NCBI RefSeq assembly: GCF_013314535.1
Contig: NZ_JABUAE010000013.1
Span: forward strand, 54,146 to 118,145
Source of the DNA: Bacillus sp. Xin1
GTDB taxonomy: Bacteria; Bacillota; Bacilli; Bacillales; Bacillaceae_G
Direction of reading: 5' to 3'
Length of the DNA: 64,000 nucleotides
Shown: positions 54,192-62,769 of the stretch, piece by piece
Numbering within the stretch: the stretch's first letter is position 1
Layout of the letters: each line of letters opens with the position of its first letter
Position numbers and translations under genes: made by a program
The notes under the pieces: generated by a model
The model's input: the letters and a program-made list of their open reading frames with translations, nothing else
Databases searched by the model: none
Told to the model about the DNA's origin: nothing

Positions 54192-54605
54192 ATAAAAAAT
54201 CGTCCCTACGTAAACGTAGGGACGATAAAAATATCGCGGTACCACCCTAGTTGTGAAGAATACTAAGAAACTACCGAAATAAAAAATGTCCCTACGTAAA
54301 TACGTAGGGACGATAAAATATCGCGGTACCACCCTAGTTATGAAGATACAACAAAAGTAAGACCTAAATAAAAAACGCCCCTACGTAAATACGTAGGGAC
54401 GATATATATCGCGGTACCACCCTAGTTGTGAAAAAAATTCTTCACCACTTTATTTGATAACGGTATCCACTACCGTCTTTCATTTCCTCACAATATGAGA
54501 TTTATGAAAGATGCTCCAGGACGAACTTCATGAATAATCTATATACTGATTCACACCAACCACCAGCTCTCTGATATAGGGAGATTTTCACTACTTTACC
54601 CTTTC
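54192..54605 (-). ncRNA. T-box leader (Phe specifier) with three expression platforms
   Basis: One stem I domain on the minus strand (CAGAGAGCTGGTGGTTGGTG, then GAAGTTCGTCC with apparent specifier TTC, phenylalanine) is followed by three tandem copies of T-box sequence plus terminator. Each copy has AACTAGGGTGGTACCGCGAT, then CGTCCCTACGT...ACGTAGGGACG and TTTTTTAT. The platforms are at about 54356-54428, 54276-54340 and 54192-54252. All three retain the ACCGCG needed to bind the tRNA end. It controls the NSS transporter. Confidence 0.92.
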
Positions 54606-54844
54606 ATTGCCCAAATATTATTTTCCGAATTGATTACTATCATTTTTATCATACATTAAAAATAGTGTCAACTATTTTTTTGAATGTTTATGTATTATAC
54701 TCCTATTTTTCGCTATAAAAATTCAAAATCTGACTTTTCCATGAATACTATTACATCACTTATGGTTTATACTTTATTAAATACATCAGCAGGTTTATAG
54801 TAATATAGGATGGTTGCATGAGAGCACGAGTAGGAGGAAAGGTT

Positions 54845-56479
54845 TTGTCTACTTCAAAAGTTTTAAAAGGAACCGCTTTACTAAGTGGCGCCACAATGAT
54901 TTCGCGTATTTTAGGTTTTATATACTTCTTCCCTTTTCAACTATTAGTTGGTGAACAGGGGGTTGCTTTATATGCGTATGCATATTCTTGGTATGGTATC
55001 TTGCTTAGCTTTTCAACAGCTGGTATTCCCATTGCCGTTTCAAAATTTGTTGCTAAATATAATGCTTTAGGTGACTATAATACAAGTAAGAAACTGTATT
55101 ATTCTAGTGTGAAAATCATGCTACTTATGGGATTCGCTGGATTTTTAATCTTATTTATCGGAGCACCTTACGTATCCCAATTTATTATTCGCTCAAAAAC
55201 ACCAGATCCGGAGTTTATCGCTGATGTAACACTGACAATGCGCGCACTAAGTTTTGCGCTTATTATTGTCCCAGCAATGAGCGTCACACGTGGATACTTC
55301 CAAGGGTTCCAACATATGAAACCAAGTGCTGTTTCTCAAGTTGTAGAACAGATTGCACGTGTCGTTTTCATTTTGGTTGGTAGTTTCATCGTTTCAAAAT
55401 TACTAGGTGGATCTGTTGCTTCTTCCGTTGCGGTTGCTACATTTGGCGCGGTTATCGGAGCAATTGCCAGCGTTTCAATTTTAATCATGTATTGGAAAAA
55501 ATATAATCATTTGAAACCACCTGCAGGCGAACGAAAAACAAGGGCTTCAAACGTTTCATTAAAAAGTATTTATGTGGAGCTACTTCGTTACGCAATCCCT
55601 ATTGTTTTCGTGGGGATCGCCATTCCACTTTATACTTTAGTGGATCAATATACAGTTGCTGATGCACTAAGAGCAATTGGAACACCGCTTGAAACAGCAA
55701 ACGCGATTTTTGCTTATATAACGAACTATGCTCAAAAATTAATCATGATTCCTGCTTCACTCGCAACTGGATTTTCACTTACGATTATTCCAGCGATAAC
55801 AAAATCATTTACAAGCGGAAAACTAGAAGAATTACAAGAACAAATCACAAAGATTTTCCAGGTGCTATTATTCTTCACAATCCCGGCTACATTCGGGCTC
55901 GCTAGTATCGCATACGATGCATTCCGCATGGTGTATATGAGTCCTGATACAGCTTTAGGCGGATCTAAATATTTAATTTCTTATGCACCATCAGCTGTAT
56001 TAAGTGCGATTTTCACTGTTTCTGCAGCCATTTTGCAAGGTATTGATTATCAGCGAAAAACAATGATTGCCTTCTCCGTTGGTATTCTTGTAAAAGTCGT
56101 AGTAAATACGCCACTTCTATACTTATTAGGTGGACATGGTGCAGTACTTGGAACAATACTTGGATATCTCGTTTCTGATATCATCATGCTATATTGCATT
56201 GTTAAATTTACGAAGTTTGATATTGCAGAAACAGCTAAAACAGTATTTCTTATTATCATTTACTCCGCAGCAATGTCCGCTGTCGTAATAGGATTAAAAG
56301 CAATTATCGGATGGCTAATCCCTGGACAACCTTATATTGAATCATTACTCATCGTTATCATATGCGGTGCGGTTGGCGGATTTGTTTATTTCGCTTTCGT
56401 ATTAACAAGTGGGCTAGCATCACATATCCTTGGTGATCGAATTAGTCGTTTACCCGTATTAAAAAAACTAGTAAAATGA
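54845..56479 (+). CDS. MurJ/YtgP-type lipid flippase (polysaccharide biosynthesis family)
   Basis: A 544-residue MOP-superfamily membrane protein with about fourteen helices, similar in length and start (MSTSKVLKGTALLSGATMIS, then RILGF) to YtgP/MurJ and SpoVB. Such proteins flip lipid II or lipid-linked sugars. TTG 54845 lies 7 bases after AGGAGG and is preferred to the ATG at 54818, which has no site. Motifs include RGYFQGFQHMKPSAVSQVVE (about 155). Whether it is the main MurJ or a paralogue such as YkvU/SpoVB is unclear. Single gene. Confidence 0.85.
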   Translation: MSTSKVLKGTALLSGATMISRILGFIYFFPFQLLVGEQGVALYAYAYSWYGILLSFSTAGIPIAVSKFVAKYNALGDYNTSKKLYYSSVKIMLLMGFAGFLILFIGAPYVSQFIIRSKTPDPEFIADVTLTMRALSFALIIVPAMSVTRGYFQGFQHMKPSAVSQVVEQIARVVFILVGSFIVSKLLGGSVASSVAVATFGAVIGAIASVSILIMYWKKYNHLKPPAGERKTRASNVSLKSIYVELLRYAIPIVFVGIAIPLYTLVDQYTVADALRAIGTPLETANAIFAYITNYAQKLIMIPASLATGFSLTIIPAITKSFTSGKLEELQEQITKIFQVLLFFTIPATFGLASIAYDAFRMVYMSPDTALGGSKYLISYAPSAVLSAIFTVSAAILQGIDYQRKTMIAFSVGILVKVVVNTPLLYLLGGHGAVLGTILGYLVSDIIMLYCIVKFTKFDIAETAKTVFLIIIYSAAMSAVVIGLKAIIGWLIPGQPYIESLLIVIICGAVGGFVYFAFVLTSGLASHILGDRISRLPVLKKLVK

Positions 56480-56526
56480 AGCAAAGAAGAGGTGTAACTT
56501 ATATTAATGTTACACCTCTTCTTTGT
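56478..56526 (+). terminator. flippase gene terminator
   Basis: AAGAAGAGGTGTAAC...GTTACACCTCTTCTT stem followed by TGTTTA. Confidence 0.85.
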
Positions 56527-56627
56527 TTATGAAATTATTGTGCTTAGAAAGATACTTTTATTTAATTATTTCTTACAGGGAGGAACAGTACTTAAGAAAA
56601 CAGACTAAAATGATATCCTTAGCATAC

Positions 56628-56668
56628 AAAAAAGAGATTGTATATGACGCATACAATCTCTTTCATTA
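56628..56668 (-). terminator. cysteine synthase gene terminator
   Basis: AAAGAGATTGTATGCG...CATACAATCTCTTTTTTG on the minus strand after the stop codon. Confidence 0.85.
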
Positions 56669-56674
56669 TGTTTC

Positions 56675-57592
56675 TTATTCAAACAATCCCATACTTAAAT
56701 AACGCTCTCCTGTATCAGGTGCGATGCATAACACTTTTTTACCAGCACCTAATCGTTTCGCTATCATAATTGCGGCATAGACGGAAGCACCCGAAGAGGG
56801 TCCTACTAGTATTCCCTCTTGTTTTGCTAGATTTCCCATTGTACTAAGCGCTTCTTCATCAGCGATTTGAATGATTTCATTATATATTTCCGTATTTAAG
56901 TTTTTTGGAATAAATCCCGGGCTTGTTCCAACTAATTTATGAGGACCCGGCACACCACCAGATAAAACAGGAGATCCTTTCGGTTCAACTACTGCAATAT
57001 ATAAATTTGGTAGTTTCTCTTTCAATGTTTCTCCCGTTCCTGTAATCGTTCCACCTGTTCCAGCAGTTGCTACAAATGCATCTAATTCCCCATCCATTTG
57101 TTCATAAATTTCAAGAGCTGTTGTATAGCGATGAATATTCGGGTTTGCTGGATTTTCAAATTGCTGCGGAATAAAGCTATTTGGTATTTCTTTTTGCAGT
57201 TCTACTGCTTTTGCAATTGCTCCTGGCATTCTTTGTTCTGCCGGCGTCAAAACAACTTCTGCCCCATATGCCTTAAGCAAATTAATCCGTTCTTTCGACA
57301 TATTATCCGGCATAATTAAAATGGCTTTGTATCCTTTTGCAGCTGCATTCATCGCTAAACCAATCCCTGTATTTCCACTTGTCGGTTCAATGATTGTATC
57401 ACCTGGCTTAATGAGACCTTGCTCTTCTGCCATATAAATTAAATTGTACGCAGCGCGGTCTTTCACACTCCGAGATGGGTTAAACATTTCTAATTTCACG
57501 TATACATCAGCTGCATCTTCTGGAACAAATCGTGATAATCGCACGACTGGTGTATCTCCAATTAATTCTGTAACATTATGACATAGTTTCAT
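56675..57592 (-). CDS. cysK: cysteine synthase (O-acetylserine sulfhydrylase)
   Basis: PLP enzyme forming cysteine from O-acetylserine and sulfide. The 305-residue protein has the PLP lysine K44 in NPSRSVKDRAAYN, the substrate loop EPTSGNTGIGL (about 69) and the cofactor phosphate loop TAGTGGTITGTGE (about 175). The C-terminal PDTGERYLSMGLFE is typical. B. cereus has several paralogues, and this one could be CysK or a related OASS; an attenuator-like leader precedes it. MFS protein gene upstream in the same direction. Confidence 0.9.
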   Translation of the reverse strand: MKLCHNVTELIGDTPVVRLSRFVPEDAADVYVKLEMFNPSRSVKDRAAYNLIYMAEEQGLIKPGDTIIEPTSGNTGIGLAMNAAAKGYKAILIMPDNMSKERINLLKAYGAEVVLTPAEQRMPGAIAKAVELQKEIPNSFIPQQFENPANPNIHRYTTALEIYEQMDGELDAFVATAGTGGTITGTGETLKEKLPNLYIAVVEPKGSPVLSGGVPGPHKLVGTSPGFIPKNLNTEIYNEIIQIADEEALSTMGNLAKQEGILVGPSSGASVYAAIMIAKRLGAGKKVLCIAPDTGERYLSMGLFE

Positions 57593-57790
57593 AGCGCATC
57601 CCCTATTCTATATTAATCCATTTTGATTTTCCCACATATTAACTGCAGCTATGAAAACAAAAAAAGGGCTCCACTTATTTCCTCTTTTTGTTTTCACACG
57701 GCATGGAGCTAAAAAAGGCACCACCCGCTTCTATGCATGGCCGGATGCTCTCGCCCACCTAAAAAGAATGGTTTGATGTGTTTTTTAATT
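57593..57790 (-). promoter_or_regulatory. structured leader/terminator before cysK, family unknown
   Basis: On the minus strand GGTGGGCGAGAGCATCCGG, ATGCATAGAAGCGGGTGGTG, then AGCTCCATGCC...TGGAGCCC followed by TTTTTTT. The last part can be an intrinsic terminator about 50 bases before cysK. The region ahead is GC-rich for this window and compact. It does not match the S-box, a complete T-box or other riboswitch cores I know. It may alternatively be the terminator of the preceding MFS gene. Confidence 0.45.
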
Positions 57791-57802
57791 TGGTTTTTTA
57801 TA

Positions 57803-59008
57803 TCATGATTTTCGATCACTTGGCAGTAACCATGATGTAAGTCCGATTAATGGTAAACAACTACATAATATCATAATAAATTGTAGACTACACACGTCTG
57901 CTAATTTCCCAAGAACAACGGCACCTAATGCTCCAAGCCCAAATGCAAGACCGACAATTAAGCCTGACACCATTCCAACTTTTCCAGGAACAAGCTCTTG
58001 TGCATAAACAACAATAACACTAAAGCTACTAGAACTAATAAAACCAATACATAAAAATAACGGTACAACCCATGCTAAAGAAACATACGGTAATAAAAGT
58101 GCAAGTGGTGCAGAACCTAGCATGGAAAATACGATAATATTTTTCTTACCAAATCGATCTGCCAAAGGTCCACCAAAGAATGTGCCAAGCACCCCAGCAA
58201 TCATAAATGCAAACACAAAGTACTGCGCATTTTTAATAGACAAGCCGTAATGCTCTATTAAATAGAATTGATAGAAATTCCCGATGCCAGCTCCATACCA
58301 AGAACGAACAAAGGTTAAGAAAACAAGAAGAACAATTACAAATTTAATATGTGTACTCACAATTGCATTTTCAGCCTCAAGTGCAGCTCTTTTCTTTCTT
58401 CGTACTGCACCATTTACTAACTCATTTTTGTACCAGTTTGAAACGAAAGTTAATAGCACAATACCTACTGCTGCAAAAGCTGTAAATCCCAGTGATCCAA
58501 TTTGCCCAAACGGAACAAAAATTAACGCTGTAAAAATGGGTGCAAGAGAATTCCCTGTATTCCCTCCTACTTGATAAATGGACTGCGCTAATCCACGTTT
58601 CGCACCCGCTGCCATATAAGCAACGCGTGCTCCTTCAGGATGAAAGACCGCTGATCCTAATCCAATAAATAGAACAGAAATAATAACGATAATAAAGTTT
58701 GGTGCGAACGCAAGTCCAATCATCCCAAGCATACTTGAAAACATACCTAGTGGTAGTAAAAATGGCGATGGCTTCTTATCTGAATACATCCCAAATACCG
58801 GTTGCATGATTGATGACATCATATTCAGTGCAAATGCAATCCACCCTACTTGCATGTAAGACAAATTCATCGATTTTTCCAAAATAGGAAATAGCGCTGG
58901 CACAACAGCCTGCATCGAGTCATTTAAAAAATGACCGAAACTAATTGCAAATAAAATGCGATAAATTGTAGGTGAGGCTACTGTATTTTCCTTTGACACC
59001 GCCTGCAT
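57803..59008 (-). CDS. fosmidomycin resistance (Fsr)-type MFS transporter
   Basis: A 401-residue, twelve-helix major facilitator. The N-terminus ISFGHFLNDSMQAVVPALFP and GSAVFHPEGARVAYMAAGAK (about 118), with QVGGNTGNSLAPIF (about 150), are characteristic of the Fsr group. The group exports fosmidomycin in E. coli; the natural substrate here is unknown. A second-half motif is GGPLADRFGKKNI. ATG with GGAGAGAG. It shares direction with cysK and lies 210 bases upstream of it. Confidence 0.85.
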   Translation of the reverse strand: MQAVSKENTVASPTIYRILFAISFGHFLNDSMQAVVPALFPILEKSMNLSYMQVGWIAFALNMMSSIMQPVFGMYSDKKPSPFLLPLGMFSSMLGMIGLAFAPNFIIVIISVLFIGLGSAVFHPEGARVAYMAAGAKRGLAQSIYQVGGNTGNSLAPIFTALIFVPFGQIGSLGFTAFAAVGIVLLTFVSNWYKNELVNGAVRRKKRAALEAENAIVSTHIKFVIVLLVFLTFVRSWYGAGIGNFYQFYLIEHYGLSIKNAQYFVFAFMIAGVLGTFFGGPLADRFGKKNIIVFSMLGSAPLALLLPYVSLAWVVPLFLCIGFISSSSFSVIVVYAQELVPGKVGMVSGLIVGLAFGLGALGAVVLGKLADVCSLQFIMILCSCLPLIGLTSWLLPSDRKS

Positions 59009-59403
59009 AGTTCCCTCTCTCCTTCCCTCAAAACAGAAAGTATAACTTATTAACAGTACACTTACTGTAATATGTAATAAGTTCTGATTTTCGAAATATT
59101 TCCTATTCTATAATGGTTTTATCTCTTTTTCCAGTAACACAACTTCGTTTTTATATTCATATATATAATTGTTATACCAAAATAATATATATTAGGTTTA
59201 ATCGTGGATGCTTCTGTCTTTTTTACACTGAAATACAGATAAAATGTAGAAACAAACTAAAAAAATTATGCAAAACATTTCTTTTTCATACCTTTAGCAA
59301 CTGATAAATGGTGACCTCCCCTCATCAATATTGCTTATCATATGAAAGAGTACATCACTCAATTAGTCGTGATGTACTCTTTATTTTTGAATACCGTTCA
59401 AAC
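59009..59403. other. intergenic region
   Basis: About 395 AT-rich bases between two minus-strand genes. Only the terminator at 59346-59390 is evident. Confidence 0.5.
59346..59390 (-). terminator. terminator of the ABC-F gene
   Basis: AAGAGTACATCAC and GTGATGTACTCTT form a 13-bp stem followed by TC and T-rich sequence, just after the stop codon. Confidence 0.8.
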
Positions 59404-60978
59404 TTATTCAGCTATGTCCAATTCTCTTTTTTCTTTTAAAAGTTTTTGAAATTCTATTTCTAATTCTTCAGACGGTTCAATACTTAAGCGACTTAGCACT
59501 TCCGATATTTTTGTGTCAAGTAAAAGAAGCTTATCTTCTTTCGTATCTCGCGTCTTTTCCGCTTGACCTAGTTTATATTGCTGATACGTTCCATCAAATA
59601 ACTTAATTTCTTGATCATGAATCGCTAAAATTCGTGTAGCGATATTTTCAATGAACCGGCGATCATGTGAAACAAAGATTACACTCCCTTCGTACTCTTT
59701 TAAAAGAGATTCTAACGCTTCAACAGCTGCCATATCAAGAAAGTTTGTCGGTTCATCTAAAACTAACGTATTAATATCACTTAAAAATAGCTTTGTTAAT
59801 GCTACTTTCACTCGTTCACCGCCACTCAAAACTCCTACAAGTTTATAAACATCATCTCTGAAGAAATGCATTCTCGCAAGAACCGTTCGAATCAATGTTT
59901 CATCCTGCTTTGAAGAGGACTGTACATTTTCGATAATTGATTTTTCCGTATCTAATATGTTTAAATTTTGACTAAAATAGCCGATTTTCACAGCTGGAGA
60001 AAGACTAATACCGTACTCTTGATTCATAATTTTTTTGACAAGTGTCGTTTTCCCACTCCCATTTGAACCAATAATTGCTAACTTATCCCCACCTCGAATA
60101 TGAAAACTCGTTTTGCTCCAAAGTACACGCTCACCAACTTTTCCAGTTACATCATTTACACGAACAATAATTCGATTTTTAAATGTTTCTGCATTCGGCA
60201 AGTTCATCTTAAGCGGCGGAATTTCTTTTACTTTTTCTACCTTTTCAAGCTTTTCTAATCTCGTTTCAATGGCCGATGCTGTTTTTTGTAACTTCTTTTG
60301 CTTTTTTGCGAAGTATGGCTTTGCTCCTGTAATTTTCGCTTCTGACTGACTCACCTTTTTTGGAGTCTTTGTTGCTCTTTCCGCTTTTTTCTCCTTTAAC
60401 TTCAATGCTTCTTCCAACTGCCTTTTCTTTTTCTCATACTTTTCATACGCTAATTGTTCTTGATTGAGCTCTATTTCTCTTTGTTTTACATAATCGCTAT
60501 AGTTGCCTGTATACTCTTTTATCTTTCCTTCATCCAATTCCCATATCGTTGTACAAAGAGCATCTAAAAATGCACGGTCATGTGAAATAATGATAAATGC
60601 TCCTTGCCACATATTTAGCTTCTTCTCCAACCATTCGATATGTTCTGTATCGAGGTTTGTCGTTGGTTCATCTGCCAGTAAAAGCTCTGCATCTTTTATA
60701 AGAGCTTTTTGGATATATTCTTGCGTCACTTCACCACCACTTTTTGTTGTATCCGTTCGTTTCAGTTGCGGTAAAAGTTCACACCTAGTATGTTGAATAA
60801 CGATTCCTTCTTCTGGAGAAATTTTTCCAGCTAACATTTGAAATAACGTCGTTTTCCCACTTCCGTTTCTCCCAACTAACCCAATTCGAGCATTTTGATG
60901 AATTTGCAGTTGATCCACATCTAATAATAAACGATCCTGTACATAGTACTTTATATGATTTGCTTCTAATAAAAACAT
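59404..60978 (-). CDS. Vga-type ABC-F ribosomal protection protein
   Basis: A 524-residue soluble protein of two fused ATPase domains without membrane helices. Domain 1: Walker A GLVGRNGSGKTTLFQ (about 35), signature TKSGGEVTQ, Walker B LLLADEPTTNLD. Domain 2: IIGSNGSGKTTLVKK (about 295), LSGGERVKVALTK, LVLDEPTNFLDM. Between them is a long basic linker of about 90 residues that reaches toward the peptidyl-transferase centre. YYVQDRLLLDVDQLQIHQNA and the C-terminus SRLSIEPSEELE closely follow Vga(A). Such proteins displace lincosamides, pleuromutilins and streptogramin A. Preceded by a dedicated attenuator. Confidence 0.9.
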   Translation of the reverse strand: MFLLEANHIKYYVQDRLLLDVDQLQIHQNARIGLVGRNGSGKTTLFQMLAGKISPEEGIVIQHTRCELLPQLKRTDTTKSGGEVTQEYIQKALIKDAELLLADEPTTNLDTEHIEWLEKKLNMWQGAFIIISHDRAFLDALCTTIWELDEGKIKEYTGNYSDYVKQREIELNQEQLAYEKYEKKKRQLEEALKLKEKKAERATKTPKKVSQSEAKITGAKPYFAKKQKKLQKTASAIETRLEKLEKVEKVKEIPPLKMNLPNAETFKNRIIVRVNDVTGKVGERVLWSKTSFHIRGGDKLAIIGSNGSGKTTLVKKIMNQEYGISLSPAVKIGYFSQNLNILDTEKSIIENVQSSSKQDETLIRTVLARMHFFRDDVYKLVGVLSGGERVKVALTKLFLSDINTLVLDEPTNFLDMAAVEALESLLKEYEGSVIFVSHDRRFIENIATRILAIHDQEIKLFDGTYQQYKLGQAEKTRDTKEDKLLLLDTKISEVLSRLSIEPSEELEIEFQKLLKEKRELDIAE

Positions 60979-61011
60979 AGTAACATCTCCTTTTTATCAA
61001 GTTTAGGAGAC

Positions 61012-61046
61012 AAAAAATGCCCCTATATCCATTCAGAATAGGAGGC
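61012..61046 (-). terminator. attenuator terminator of the ABC-F leader
   Basis: GCCTCCTAT and ATAGGGGC with T-run ATTTTTTG (minus strand), 34 bases before the ABC-F start codon. Its 5' arm is also segment 3 of the antiterminator. Confidence 0.75.
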
Positions 61047-61209
61047 ATAAATCATTATATAGGTGTACACCAAAAGAGACTACCCCTTTTAGATCCAACT
61101 ATACAAAGCCAATCCTATTCTGAAAACACAAATTGAAGGCATCACAAATAACAGAGTAATGATCTGTTTAAAAATATCCTTCAATTGTTCGCTTTCGTAA
61201 AATAGGATT
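61032..61209 (-). promoter_or_regulatory. three-segment attenuator of the ABC-F gene
   Basis: Segment 1, AATCCTATTTT (61209-61199), overlaps the end of the upstream ORF. Segment 2, TTCAGAATAGGATTGG (61124-61109), pairs with segment 1 and, through 12 perfect bases, with segment 3, TCCTATTCTGAA (61043-61032). An AATTGAAGG/CCTTCAATT stem brings 1 and 2 together. Pairing 1:2 frees segment 3 for the terminator; a ribosome stalled on the upstream ORF would favour 2:3 and read-through. Confidence 0.8.
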
Positions 61210-61219
61210 AGTACTTCAT
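61208..61219 (-). CDS. three-codon upstream ORF (MKY)
   Basis: ATG AAG TAC TAA, nine bases after the strong ribosome site GGAAGGGTGA. Its stop codon touches segment 1 of the attenuator. Very short leader ORFs control other ABC-F genes (vmlR, vga(A), lmo0919) by drug-induced ribosome stalling, so this is a regulatory ORF rather than a protein gene. Confidence 0.75.
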   Translation of the reverse strand: MKY

Positions 61220-61267
61220 GTAATTGGGTCACCCTTCCGTTCTTTTAATTTCATTAACGCTACTTTT

Positions 61268-61297
61268 AGTATAGCTAGAAATTTCAAATAAAATCAA
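61268..61297 (-). promoter_or_regulatory. promoter of the ABC-F gene
   Basis: TTGATT (61297-61292) and TATACT (61273-61268) on the minus strand, spacer 18 bases, just downstream of hflX. Gives a leader of about 285 bases including the upstream ORF. Confidence 0.6.
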
Positions 61298-61310
61298 TAT
61301 CTTTTTCATT

Positions 61311-62570
61311 TTAAATAACAAAACGTTTATATTTTTCAAAATCACTCGTCTTACATTCAAGTGAAATTTTCGTACCTTCATTTTCATAACTCGTAGATGT
61401 AACATGTGCATAATCATTAAAATAAGAAACAACTTGCCCTTGATCATAAGGTATTAACATCTCACACTTTGTATATTCTTTGTAAATGTGCGAACGAATC
61501 ATTTCTACAAGTTCTTCAATCCCAATTTGTTGTTTTGCAGACAGATATACTCGGTCCTCCTGTATTTTTGGGATTTCAACATCCATCATATCTGATTTAT
61601 TATAAGCATAAATCGTCGGGATGTTTTCAACACCAATTTGTTTTAGTGTTTGATTTGTAATCTCAATTAATTGTTCATAATTTGGATTTGCATAATCGAC
61701 CACATGAATCAATAAATCCGCCTCTGCCACTTCTTCTAATGTTGAACGGAACGCTTTCACAAGATGATGTGGTAATTTACTGACAAAACCAACTGTATCT
61801 GTTAATAAAAATGATTTATTATCTGGAAGTTCAATATTGCGCACTGATGTTTCCAGCGTCGCAAATAACATATCCTTTTCAAATACTTGTTTCTCAGTAG
61901 AACCATTGAAGATCTCCAGCATCGTATTCATAATGGTTGATTTACCTGCATTTGTATATCCTACTAATGAAACAACAGGGATTTCATTTTTCTTACGCTG
62001 TTTACGCTGTGTTTGACGCTGCGCGACAAGCGCTTCTAACTCTTTATTTAATACTGCAATTTGCTCCTCAATCTTACGACGGTCTAGTTCTAATTTCTTC
62101 TCACCGACACCTTTGTTTTTCGTACCAACGCCGCCGCCCTGTCTTCCTAAAGATTCACGAAGACCGATTAAACGAGGCATCATATATTGCAGGTGTGCAA
62201 CTTCAACTTGTAGCTGTGCTTCTTTCGTCTTAGCACGCTGCGCAAAAATATCTAAAATTAAAATCGTACGATCAATAACTTTACAATCTAAATCGGCTTC
62301 TAAGTTTCGAATTTGCGAAGGCGATAATTCATCATTAAAAATCACCATGTTCGCATCTGCTTCCTTCACAAAAGCAGACACTTCTTCAATTTTACCTTTT
62401 CCAATATAATGTGATGGATTCACACGGTGTAAGTTTTGCGTAACTTGCCCTACAACCTGCACATCACAAGCTTCTGCAAGGTTTTTTAATTCCTCCATTG
62501 AATATTCAAAATCACTTTCATTATTTAAATTCACTCCGACTAATATTGCTTTTTGTACTAGTTCTTCCAT
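61311..62570 (-). CDS. hflX: ribosome-associated GTPase HflX
   Basis: Splits stalled ribosomes, including antibiotic-arrested ones. The 419-residue protein has the N-terminal HflX domain (VNPSHYIGKGKIEEV; VIFNDELSPSQIRNLE), a coiled-coil linker (about 160-195), and a GTPase domain with G1 GYTNAGKSTIMN (about 203), G3 DTVGFVSKLPHHLV (about 257) and G4 NKSD (about 320). In Listeria, hflX and a Vga-type ABC-F both contribute to macrolide/lincosamide tolerance; here they are adjacent. ATG with AGGAATT. Confidence 0.94.
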   Translation of the reverse strand: MEELVQKAILVGVNLNNESDFEYSMEELKNLAEACDVQVVGQVTQNLHRVNPSHYIGKGKIEEVSAFVKEADANMVIFNDELSPSQIRNLEADLDCKVIDRTILILDIFAQRAKTKEAQLQVEVAHLQYMMPRLIGLRESLGRQGGGVGTKNKGVGEKKLELDRRKIEEQIAVLNKELEALVAQRQTQRKQRKKNEIPVVSLVGYTNAGKSTIMNTMLEIFNGSTEKQVFEKDMLFATLETSVRNIELPDNKSFLLTDTVGFVSKLPHHLVKAFRSTLEEVAEADLLIHVVDYANPNYEQLIEITNQTLKQIGVENIPTIYAYNKSDMMDVEIPKIQEDRVYLSAKQQIGIEELVEMIRSHIYKEYTKCEMLIPYDQGQVVSYFNDYAHVTSTSYENEGTKISLECKTSDFEKYKRFVI

Positions 62571-62604
62571 ATATTAATTCCTCCATTTCGATTACGTAAA
62601 ATAA

Positions 62605-62635
62605 AAAACACAGGTCACTGCCTGTGTTTTTCGTA
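62605..62635 (-). terminator. attenuator-like terminator just before hflX
   Basis: AAAACACAGG and CCTGTGTTTT with TTTTTTATTTT on the minus strand, 35 bases before the hflX start codon. Any transcript entering hflX from upstream must pass it, so it is either conditional or demands a promoter inside the remaining gap, which is not seen. Confidence 0.75.
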
Positions 62636-62752
62636 AACGGATGAGAGTACGACAAATAAACAAAAGAAAGCATTGCTTTCAAATTGCTACATGGTCAATA
62701 CGTCACAAATGATATACATATCCCTAAAAACATACACATATATCACATCATT

Positions 62753-62758
62753 CTATTA
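62753..62758 (-). promoter_or_regulatory. possible hflX promoter -10 box
   Basis: A perfect TATAAT on the minus strand, just after the terminator of the structured RNA. No good -35 box is seen. It would give hflX a leader of about 175 bases containing the terminator at 62605 and a small open frame (62695-62739). Confidence 0.45.
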
Positions 62759-62769
62759 TAAAGGCAAAA

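Noticed and set aside
54192-54428. Regularly spaced near-identical repeats that resemble a CRISPR-like array
   Set aside because: Each repeat contains the T-box sequence and a terminator stem, spacers are not uniform, and they follow one T-box stem I.
57593-57790. T-box leader for cysK because of GGGTGGTGCC
   Set aside because: Too short, no stem I or specifier region, and the rest of the T-box sequence is absent.
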